Source: Microbacterium arborescens
Lineage (GTDB): Bacteria > Actinomycetota > Actinomycetes > Actinomycetales > Microbacteriaceae
Direction: 5' to 3'
DNA: 64,000 nucleotides
NCBI RefSeq assembly: GCF_030369635.1
Contig: NZ_CP128474.1
Location: forward strand, 1,178,001-1,242,000
Shown here: positions 17,343-23,965 of the stretch, in pieces
Position numbering within the stretch: the first letter of the stretch is position 1
How the letters are laid out: every line of letters starts with the position of its first letter
Made by a program: the position numbers and the translations under genes
The notes under the pieces: generated by a model
What the model saw: the letters and a program-made list of their open reading frames with translations, nothing else
What the model was told of the DNA's origin: nothing
Databases searched by the model: none

Positions 17343-17355
17343 TCTACAATGTAGA
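17343..17355 (+). promoter_or_regulatory. TetR-type operator of the ABC exporter operon
   Basis: Perfect 13-bp palindrome TCTACAATGTAGA placed over the -10 hexamer TACAAT (17345-17350), 22 bp before the first gene of the operon. The TetR protein encoded three genes downstream is the obvious ligand. Confidence 0.7.
17345..17350 (+). promoter_or_regulatory. -10 element of the ABC exporter operon
   Basis: TACAAT, one base from TATAAT and inside the palindrome; GAGAGGGG at about 17364-17371 is the ribosome-binding site for the ATG at 17377. Confidence 0.6.
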
Positions 17356-17376
17356 TATTGAGCGAGAGGGGACGGG

Positions 17377-18324
17377 ATGTCCGCGAGAGAATCCGGCGTG
17401 CACATCGACCGCGTCCGAAAGCGATTCGGATCGCGGCCGGTGCTGACGGATGCCGAGATCCACATCGAGCCGGGGCAGGTGACGGCCCTGCTCGGGCCCA
17501 ACGGCGCGGGCAAGACGACCTTCGTCGCCATTGCGACCGGCCGTTTGCGCCCCGACGCCGGTGGGGTGTCGGTGGCGGGCCTGTCGCCCGATGCGCCCGG
17601 CTTCGCGGCGCTCGTCGGATGCGCCCCGCAGGACACGGGGGTCTATCCCACCCTCACCCTGCGGGAGAACCTCGCCGGATTCGGTGCGCTGTACGGTGTG
17701 CGCGGCGGCGCATCGCGTGTGCGGGTCGACGAGCTGATCTCGGCCCTCGACCTCGATGCGGTCGCGGATCGCCGCGCAGACCGCCTGAGCGGGGGACAGC
17801 GTCGGCGGCTTCACACGGCCATGGCCCTGGTGCACCGACCGGCCGCCCTCTTCCTCGATGAGCCGACCGTCGCCGCCGATGTCAGCTCTCGCGCTCGCAT
17901 CGTCGACCTCGTGCGGTCGCTCGCTGATGACGGCGCGGCCGTCCTGTACACGACGCATCACCTCGATGAGGTTGAGCGTCTCGGAGCGGACGTCGCGTTC
18001 CTCCGAGGCGGACGGATCCGCGACCTCGGGACGGTCGATGCGGTCATCGCCCGCTGGGGCTCAGCCCGGGTCGCGCTCCGCACGGTCGGCGGCGAGGCGT
18101 ATCAGGTGTCTCCGCCGTGGCGACGGACGGGTGAGTGGCTCGTGGGTGTGGCCGACGGCACTGATCCAGGCCGGCTGCTCGCTCGAGGCATCGACGAGGT
18201 GACCGCGAACGGCGGGCGAGTCGTCGAGGTCGACATCCGGCGATCATCGCTCGAGACCGCCTACCTGCGCCTGCTGGACGGCGCCGACACGGCAAGCGAG
18301 GGGGCAGACGGTGTTGCGGCGTAG
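17377..18324 (+). CDS. ABC transporter ATP-binding protein (DrrA-like)
   Basis: A 315-residue ABC ATPase of the drug/natural-product exporter class. Walker A GPNGAGKTT (near 45), signature LSGGQRRRLH, Walker B ALFLDEPTV and the H-loop histidine in TTHHLDE are all intact. The D-loop region reads VAADVSSR, unusual compared with the common GLDPxxR. A C-terminal domain of about 90 residues follows, as in DrrA-like subunits. The next gene, overlapping by 14 bp, encodes the matching ABC-2 permease. Probable multidrug or lantibiotic/antibiotic export; the substrate is not visible. Confidence 0.9.
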   Translation: MSARESGVHIDRVRKRFGSRPVLTDAEIHIEPGQVTALLGPNGAGKTTFVAIATGRLRPDAGGVSVAGLSPDAPGFAALVGCAPQDTGVYPTLTLRENLAGFGALYGVRGGASRVRVDELISALDLDAVADRRADRLSGGQRRRLHTAMALVHRPAALFLDEPTVAADVSSRARIVDLVRSLADDGAAVLYTTHHLDEVERLGADVAFLRGGRIRDLGTVDAVIARWGSARVALRTVGGEAYQVSPPWRRTGEWLVGVADGTDPGRLLARGIDEVTANGGRVVEVDIRRSSLETAYLRLLDGADTASEGADGVAA

Positions 18325-19072
18325 CCTTGCTGTCGCGGCGATCGATGCCCGCATCCTGCGGCGCGATCCCGCCCCGATCCTGGTGATGATCGTGATCCCG
18401 CTGCTGTTCGTACCGTTCCTGTTGCCGGGAGCGAGCGCTCAGCTCGCGGCGACCGGCCATGCCGGTGCGTCCGGCGCTCAGTACGCCGTGCCCGGACTCG
18501 CGGTGCTGTTCGCCATGCTCTGCGTCCAGCAGATCGTCGTGGCGTTCCACCGCGACATGCAGTCGGGAACGTGGGAACGATTGCGGATCTCGCCGGCGGG
18601 CCTCCCCTCGCTCCTGGCGGGGAAGGCGCTCGCCGCCTTCGTCGCCCAGCTGCTCCAACTCGGTGTCGTGCTCGGCGGGGGCGTCGTCCTCTTCGGGTAC
18701 CGTCCCGCCGGCTCCTGGATGGGGATCGCCGTCGTCGGCTTCGCGTTCTCGCTCGTCATGGTCGCCTTCGGTGTGCTGGTGGTGGGCGCCTTCGCGACTC
18801 AGGACCAGGCGCTCGCCGTCTGCAGCATCGTGGCGATGCTCATGGCCGGACTCGGCGGGGCATTCGGACCGGTCGCCGCGCTACCCGAGGCGCTGCGGGC
18901 CGTGGCGCCGGTGTCACCCGCCTTCTGGGCGCTCGACGCGCTGAGCGCATTGAGTCTCGACGGGGCCGGACTGCACGACATCCTCGCCTCCGTGGCCGTT
19001 CTGTTCGCCTTCGCCGGCGCCTTCGCGGTCGGCGCCGTGGTCGCGTTCTCGCGGCGCGGACGGTGGTCGTGA
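18311..19072 (+). CDS. ABC-2 type transporter permease
   Basis: A 253-residue integral membrane protein with six helices and the ABC-2 arrangement: cytoplasmic amphipathic N-terminus (RRSLAVAAIDARILRRDP), two helices, the conserved RLRISPAGLPSLLAGK coupling region, then four helices. GTG start lies inside the last codons of the ATPase gene. It should form the exporter DrrAB-style with the 17377-18324 ATPase. Its stop overlaps the start of the tetR gene (TGATG), so regulator and transporter are translated together. Confidence 0.88.
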   Translation: MLRRSLAVAAIDARILRRDPAPILVMIVIPLLFVPFLLPGASAQLAATGHAGASGAQYAVPGLAVLFAMLCVQQIVVAFHRDMQSGTWERLRISPAGLPSLLAGKALAAFVAQLLQLGVVLGGGVVLFGYRPAGSWMGIAVVGFAFSLVMVAFGVLVVGAFATQDQALAVCSIVAMLMAGLGGAFGPVAALPEALRAVAPVSPAFWALDALSALSLDGAGLHDILASVAVLFAFAGAFAVGAVVAFSRRGRWS

Positions 19073-19725
19073 TGTCTCCTCGCCCGGCACGTTTCACGCG
19101 CGAGCAGGCCGTCGCGGCGGCGGCGGACATCATCGACCAGGGCGGGGTCGAGGCCTTGACCATGCGACGGCTCAGCTCCGCGCTGGGAGTCGATCCGATG
19201 GCGCTCTACCGGCACTTCGCCGACAAGGGTGACGTCGTGGATGCCGTGGCCGACAGGTTCTGGGTGGGCTGCGAGCTGCCCGACCTCGAGGATGCCGGGG
19301 ACTGGCGGGCATACGCCGCCGATGTCATGCGCGGCATCCGGTTCGGGCTCTCGCGGCATCCCCACCTCATCCCGGTGGTCGCGACCCGGCCCATCTCCTC
19401 ACCCGGCGCCCTGCGGTGGGCCGACGACGCCCTCGGCCGCATCATCGCTGCCGGCGCCCCCGTCGCCGCGGGCCTCGGCGACCTCGTGAACACGCTCGTC
19501 ATGCTCACAGTCGCGTCCGCCCTGGGGGAGTACACACCCCCCGCGGGACGCGACACGGCGCCGTCTGCCGGGGCGGGTCGCCGTCTCGCCGAGGAATCCC
19601 GTCCGGCCGAGTCCGTGCCGACCCCGCATCTCGAGATGCTCGCGCGGGCCGGATGGAGTCCCGATCCCGCGCGTCAGTTCGACGTCGCCCTCGGAGTCGT
19701 CCTCGCCGGTTGGTCATGGGACTGA
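19072..19725 (+). CDS. TetR-family repressor of the ABC operon
   Basis: A 217-residue TetR protein. Residues 5-55 carry the helix-turn-helix (TREQAVAAAADIIDQGGVEALTM first helices, LSSALGVDPMALYRHF recognition part). The ligand domain (about 65-217) has a TetR_C-like helical pattern with a proline-rich loop near 165-185. The start is the ATG overlapping the permease stop; the long frame upstream is a shadow. Being third in the operon it probably represses, it should respond to a substrate of one or both exporters. Candidate operator: the palindrome at 17343-17355. Confidence 0.88.
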   Translation: MSPRPARFTREQAVAAAADIIDQGGVEALTMRRLSSALGVDPMALYRHFADKGDVVDAVADRFWVGCELPDLEDAGDWRAYAADVMRGIRFGLSRHPHLIPVVATRPISSPGALRWADDALGRIIAAGAPVAAGLGDLVNTLVMLTVASALGEYTPPAGRDTAPSAGAGRRLAEESRPAESVPTPHLEMLARAGWSPDPARQFDVALGVVLAGWSWD

Positions 19726-22070
19726 GGATGCGGCCGCCACGAACCGGCGAGCTGCGTCGCCGTGCTCTCCCGACCCGCATCGCCGCGCTGCGTCGAGCGC
19801 CGCTGGCCTCGGCCGCCCTGCTGATCCTCACCGCCCTGACGGCAGCGAGCGCGAGCGCCGGCGCAGTCACCTGGGCAGCGGTCGCGGGAGGCGCCGAACG
19901 TCTCTTCGCCGCCTCCGAAGCCCCGGACTGGGTGCAGATGCACGCCGGGCCCGTCGACTCCGCTGAGATCGCGGCGTTCGCCGCATCGCGGCCCGAGGTC
20001 CGTGATCATCAGGTCGCCACCGTGCTCCGACTCGAGAACGCGGGGTTGGTGCTCGATGGTCGAAGCGACGCCGCACGCACCGGTGTGATGGAGATCCTCC
20101 TCGTGACCCAGAGCGAGCGGTTCGACATCCTCCTCGGCAGCGACGACGTCGCGCCGGTGCTGGGGCGGGGCGAGATCGCGGTGCCTGTCTTCTACATGCG
20201 CGAGTACGACCTCGAACCGGGGGACACCATCAGCGTCGCGGTCGGCGGATCGACCCGTAGCTTCGTGATCGCCGATCGCCTCCGGGACGCCCAGATGAAT
20301 CCGGGCATCGTCAACTCCAAACGCTTCCTGCTGCACGACGCCGACTGGGCGGAGCTCGCCGCTGTGTTGCCGCAGCAGAGCATCGTCACCTTCCAGACCG
20401 ACGGCGATGCGGTCGCGCTCGCCGACGCCTACCGCGCGGCGGGCCTGCCGGCGGACGGCCCCGCGGTCGACGGCGCGCTTCTGCGCCTGATCGGCTCGAT
20501 CACAGACGGCGTCGTCGCGGCGTGCCTTCTGCTCGTCGCCCTGGTCGTCTTCGCGGTGAGTGCCCTGTGCCTCCGGCTGGTCATCCTCACCACCCTCGAG
20601 AACGAGCGTTCGCGCATCGTGCTGCTGCGCATGCTCGGGTTCTCGTCCGCCCGTGTCGTCGGCGAGTACCTGGTGCGGTACGCCGTCGTCGCGGCCGTGG
20701 GGGTCGGTCTCGGCATGGGAGCGGCTGTTCCACTGACGGCTGTTCTGACGGCGGGTGTGGTGGCCGACACCGGGGGCGCGCCCGGCACGATGGCGGCGGC
20801 CGTGGCCGTCGGCGCCGGCGCGACGGTCCTGGTCGCCACGATCTGCTCGGCCGCGCTCGTCCTGCGCCGGGTCAGACGACTGAGCCCGGTGGCTGCGACG
20901 CAGCGCTCCGGCGCGCCACCGGCGACCTGGCTGCCCGCTTCGGCCCTCGTACCCGTGCCTCTGTGGCTGGGCATCCGGTCGAGGCTCACGCGCCCCGCGG
21001 GCACCGTTCTCCTGCTCGGCATTGTCGTGATCGCGATGGTCATCGCGGTCGTCCCGTTGCGCCTCGCCCAGACGGTCGCGTCGCCCGACTTCGTCGCCAC
21101 GATGGGCATCGGTCAGAGCGATGTGCGTGTCTTCGTTCCGGCCACCGCTCCCAGCGGCACAGCGGCGGCGGTGCTCGACGACCTGCGAGACGCCCCCCAC
21201 GTCGTGCGGTCGGCGATGTCGACGAGTCGGCGGGTGGCGGTCGCGGCCGCCGGGTACGAGGCCGACCTCGTGATCGAGACGGTCGACGCATCCGTCCCGT
21301 CGCCGATGTACAGCTCCGGGCACGAGCCGGGCCGCGACGACGAGGTCGCACTGTCGCTCCTCGCGGCGCAGACGTGGGGCGTGGGTATCGGCGACACGGT
21401 GCGACTCGGCGGCGACGAGGGGCCCCGGAGCGATGTCGAGATCACGGGCCTCTACCAGGACATCACCAACGGCGGGCGCTCGGCCCGGACACTGCGCGGG
21501 GCGGTGCCGGGGCCCGTCGCCTGGCAGACGGTCACCGCAGACGTCGCGCCGGGGAGCGACGTCCAGCGCGTGGTCTCGGATCTCGAGGCGCGCCATCCGA
21601 CGGCGACGGTCACGAGCGTCGGCCGGTTCGTCGAGCAGACGCTCGGTGGCACGATCGAAACCCTGCGGGCGTCCGCGATCGGAGCAGCCTCTTTCGCCGC
21701 GGGCGTGCTGATACTGGTCGTCCTGCTGCTCACCCGGCTCGAGTCGGTGCGAGACCGACGCGGGCTCCGCGCTCTGCGCACGATCGGCTTCACCGCGGGT
21801 TCCGTGCGCGCGACGGTCGCGCTGCGCGCGGTCATCGTCGCCGCCTTCGCTGCACCCCTGGGCGTCGTCGCCGCCGAAGCCCTCGCGCCGGCGGCTCTCG
21901 GCGCGATCCTCTCGGCGCTGGGCGGGGGAGCGGTCGCGCTCCCCTCCGATGCTCTGCCTGCTGCGGTGACCGTGGCGATCGCCGTCGTGGCGGTGGCAGC
22001 ATCCAGCGCCGTGTCCGCGTCGATCCCCTCTCCCGTGACGACCGCGTTCCGACGGAAGGACGCCTCATGA
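19716..22070 (+). CDS. FtsX-like ABC transporter permease
   Basis: A 784-residue MacB/FtsX-family permease with two repeated units: an N-terminal helix (about 28-50), an extracytoplasmic region, three helices (about 245-390), a linker, another anchoring helix (about 420-440), a second extracytoplasmic region (about 450-620) and three C-terminal helices (about 640-775). This double-unit layout fits exporters or lipoprotein/peptide-handling transporters rather than simple FtsX. ATG at 19716 overlaps the tetR stop by 10 bp; ATG at 19728 is an equally possible start. The last four bases overlap the matching ATPase gene (ATGA). No MacA-type partner is present. Confidence 0.87.
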   Translation: MGLRMRPPRTGELRRRALPTRIAALRRAPLASAALLILTALTAASASAGAVTWAAVAGGAERLFAASEAPDWVQMHAGPVDSAEIAAFAASRPEVRDHQVATVLRLENAGLVLDGRSDAARTGVMEILLVTQSERFDILLGSDDVAPVLGRGEIAVPVFYMREYDLEPGDTISVAVGGSTRSFVIADRLRDAQMNPGIVNSKRFLLHDADWAELAAVLPQQSIVTFQTDGDAVALADAYRAAGLPADGPAVDGALLRLIGSITDGVVAACLLLVALVVFAVSALCLRLVILTTLENERSRIVLLRMLGFSSARVVGEYLVRYAVVAAVGVGLGMGAAVPLTAVLTAGVVADTGGAPGTMAAAVAVGAGATVLVATICSAALVLRRVRRLSPVAATQRSGAPPATWLPASALVPVPLWLGIRSRLTRPAGTVLLLGIVVIAMVIAVVPLRLAQTVASPDFVATMGIGQSDVRVFVPATAPSGTAAAVLDDLRDAPHVVRSAMSTSRRVAVAAAGYEADLVIETVDASVPSPMYSSGHEPGRDDEVALSLLAAQTWGVGIGDTVRLGGDEGPRSDVEITGLYQDITNGGRSARTLRGAVPGPVAWQTVTADVAPGSDVQRVVSDLEARHPTATVTSVGRFVEQTLGGTIETLRASAIGAASFAAGVLILVVLLLTRLESVRDRRGLRALRTIGFTAGSVRATVALRAVIVAAFAAPLGVVAAEALAPAALGAILSALGGGAVALPSDALPAAVTVAIAVVAVAASSAVSASIPSPVTTAFRRKDAS

Positions 22071-22753
22071 CCACTTCCCTGATCACGGCTCGCGGGATCA
22101 CACGCGCCTACCGGTCGCCCGCGGGCGCGCAGACGGTCGTGCTCGATGATGTCGATCTCGAGATCGAGGCCGGGTCGTTCACCTGTCTCACCGGTCCGAG
22201 TGGTTCGGGCAAGTCGACGCTCCTGCACTGCCTGAGCGGACTCGACCGGCCCGACCGTGGTCGGGTTCGCTTCGACGGGGTGGACCTGGGCGAGCTCGAT
22301 GACCGTCGAGCATCGCGGCTCCGGCGGGAGCGGATGGGCTTCGTCTTCCAGCACGCCGACTTCCTCGACGAGCTGTCGGTGGGGGAGAACGTGCTTCTCC
22401 CCGTCCTGGCGCGTCGAGGGGCTGCAGCGCGCGGAACTCGACGGTGGGTCGACGCGCTGTTCGAGCGACTGGGAGTGGGCCACGTGCGCGACAGCCGACC
22501 TGCGGCGCTATCGGGCGGCGAACGTCAACGTGCAGGCATCTGCCGAGCGTTGGTGAACCGGCCCGACGTGGTCTTCGCGGATGAGCCGACCGGCGCTCTC
22601 CACCGCGATGCCGCGGATGCGGTGGTCGAGCTGTTCGCGGAACTGCACAGGGGAGGGACCACGGTCGTCCTGGTCACGCACGACCCCGTCGTCGCCGAGA
22701 GGGCCGGGACGCGTCATCACCTTCTCGACGGGCGACTCGACGCGGTTCGATGA
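22067..22753 (+). CDS. ABC transporter ATP-binding protein (MacB/LolD-like) with altered D-loop
   Basis: A 228-residue ATPase of the MacB/LolD/FtsE class. Walker A GPSGSGKST, Q-loop in FVFQHADF, signature LSGGERQRAGI, Walker B VVFADEPTG and H-loop VTHD are present. The D-loop is GALH where nearly all relatives have GALD; this aspartate couples the two ATP sites, so cooperativity may be altered. ATG start overlaps the permease stop and is preceded by GGAAGGA. It completes the second exporter of the operon. A terminator-like hairpin lies 15 bp downstream. Confidence 0.9.
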   Translation: MTTSLITARGITRAYRSPAGAQTVVLDDVDLEIEAGSFTCLTGPSGSGKSTLLHCLSGLDRPDRGRVRFDGVDLGELDDRRASRLRRERMGFVFQHADFLDELSVGENVLLPVLARRGAAARGTRRWVDALFERLGVGHVRDSRPAALSGGERQRAGICRALVNRPDVVFADEPTGALHRDAADAVVELFAELHRGGTTVVLVTHDPVVAERAGTRHHLLDGRLDAVR

Positions 22754-22767
22754 CGCCCGGGAACGCG

Positions 22768-22799
22768 GAAGGGGCCGGCCCGATCGGGCCGACCCCTTC
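22768..22799. terminator. Bidirectional terminator between the ABC operon and csp
   Basis: Near-perfect inverted repeat of about 15 bp with one mismatch and an AT-containing turn (CGATCG), between two convergent genes; each strand begins or ends with GAAGGGG/CCCCTTC. It can end transcription from both sides. Confidence 0.75.
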
Positions 22800-22813
22800 A
22801 CTGCGTCGAACGC

Positions 22814-23017
22814 TCAGAGAGCGCGGATGTTCGTCGCCTGCAGGCCCTTCTGGCCCTGCTCCACGTCGAACTCGACCTTCTGGTTCTCGAACAGGTTGCG
22901 GTGTCCAGTGCCGGAGATGGCGCTGAAGTGCGCGAACACGTCCGCGGTGCCGTCGTCCGGAGCGATGAAGCCGAACCCCTTCTCCGAGTTGAACCATTTG
23001 ACGGTGCCAGTGGCCAT
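22814..23017 (-). CDS. cspA: Cold-shock protein
   Basis: A 67-residue CspA-family protein covering the whole family length. RNP1 is KGFGFIAP and RNP2 DVFAHFSAI, both with the aromatic residues that stack on single-stranded nucleic acid. It acts as an RNA chaperone or antiterminator. AGAAGGA precedes the ATG. The 310-bp region upstream could hold a long 5' untranslated leader as in other cold-shock genes. Confidence 0.96.
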   Translation of the reverse strand: MATGTVKWFNSEKGFGFIAPDDGTADVFAHFSAISGTGHRNLFENQKVEFDVEQGQKGLQATNIRAL

Positions 23018-23327
23018 GTCGTCATTTTCCTTCTGTGTTCTGGGACCACCGCTGTGATGATCCGGATACCGCTGCGGCTGAGCCGCTGCGGAGTGTGTGG
23101 GGGCGAGCAGACACTCGCCGGTGGTGGTGACCGGACCAGATAGGTGCGGTCACGGGGCCGAGAGCATGGCCCGGGTGCATGAGATCGACGGCGGAATGAA
23201 ACGAAGTGCACGTCGGAGTGAACCGACGGAGAGGCGCGCCGTGACGCACCGACTCTCGAATGCTACGCGATTTCCGGCGGCTGTGGGGCGATCCGTCGCG
23301 CAATGTCGTCGAATGACGCAATCCGAC
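23018..23327 (-). other. 310-bp non-coding region upstream of csp
   Basis: No gene is supported here. A TAGCAT hexamer on the minus strand (23260-23265) is a possible csp -10 and would give an untranslated leader of about 235 nt; no good -35 accompanies it. I see no riboswitch fold or repeat that I can support. Confidence 0.4.
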
Positions 23328-23774
23328 TCACTCCTGGTGCGCTCCGGGGCCGCTCGCGAAGCGCGCGTCGAAAGCCGCGAGGATCCGAGCGCACGCGGCG
23401 ACGTCCTCCGGCGTGCCGGCGAGTTCGAACTCGAACACGACCGGCCGTCCCGATACGCGCCCGAGCTCGCGCGCCGCCGCCTGGTAGTGGTCGCCGAAGT
23501 TGCGGTTGCCCGACCCGATGATCCCGACGAGGCGCCGGCGGTTCACGGGTGAACGCAAGAAGACGCGGACGGCGGCCGGCAGTGTCGCGTGCGCGTCGTT
23601 GCCGGCCTTGTACGAGGGTGTGAGCAGAATCCACGGGCCGGGTGCCTCGCTCGATCGCACCGCTCGATCGGACAGATCGAGCAACGGGCGGCCGTCCGTG
23701 GCGTGGAGGTGCTGCGCGAAGCGGCGGATCAGGTTCGAGGTCGAAGAGAAGAAGTAGACCGGGAGGTGCGGCAC
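23328..23774 (-). CDS. nrdI: NrdI flavodoxin-like protein (class Ib ribonucleotide reductase activator)
   Basis: A 148-residue NrdI. VYFFSSTSN is the FMN phosphate loop, ILLTPSYKAG the second flavin loop, GIIGSGNRNFGDHY the characteristic third motif, and FEFELAGTPEDV the end. NrdI supplies superoxide to assemble the dimanganese tyrosyl radical in NrdF. The usual partners nrdH, nrdE and nrdF are not adjacent: csp and adhE flank it. GTG start chosen because CAGACT lies 6 bp upstream; the frame extends further upstream but without similarity. Confidence 0.88.
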   Translation of the reverse strand: MPHLPVYFFSSTSNLIRRFAQHLHATDGRPLLDLSDRAVRSSEAPGPWILLTPSYKAGNDAHATLPAAVRVFLRSPVNRRRLVGIIGSGNRNFGDHYQAAARELGRVSGRPVVFEFELAGTPEDVAACARILAAFDARFASGPGAHQE

Positions 23775-23780
23775 GGGCCC

Positions 23781-23786
23781 AGTCTG
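23781..23786 (-). promoter_or_regulatory. -10 element, leaderless promoter of nrdI
   Basis: CAGACT on the minus strand, 6 bp before the GTG; A2 and T6 of the hexamer are kept. Confidence 0.4.
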
Positions 23787-23863
23787 CCCGGCGCCGGGGA
23801 GCGCGGAGCGGGACGAGAAGCGTGAAAACCATCGTCTTGATTTGTTCCGGCCAGGGCACACGA

Positions 23864-23878
23864 TGTGGTCAGACCACA
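23864..23878 (+). promoter_or_regulatory. FadR/LldR-type (GntR family) operator upstream of adhE
   Basis: Perfect 15-bp palindrome TGTGGTCAGACCACA. Its centre TGGTCAGACCA fits the FadR/LldR-subfamily pattern TnGTnnnACnA. A further GACCACA half-site follows at 23881-23887. It lies about 90 bp before the adhE start in the divergent nrdI/adhE region; the cognate regulator is not in this window. Confidence 0.6.
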
Positions 23879-23965
23879 ACGACCACACTGGGGACACGGG
23901 GTCGAGGTCCCTCATCCCGGATTCGGACACAGACGCGGACACCTTCCGCGCCGGGAAGGCTCACG

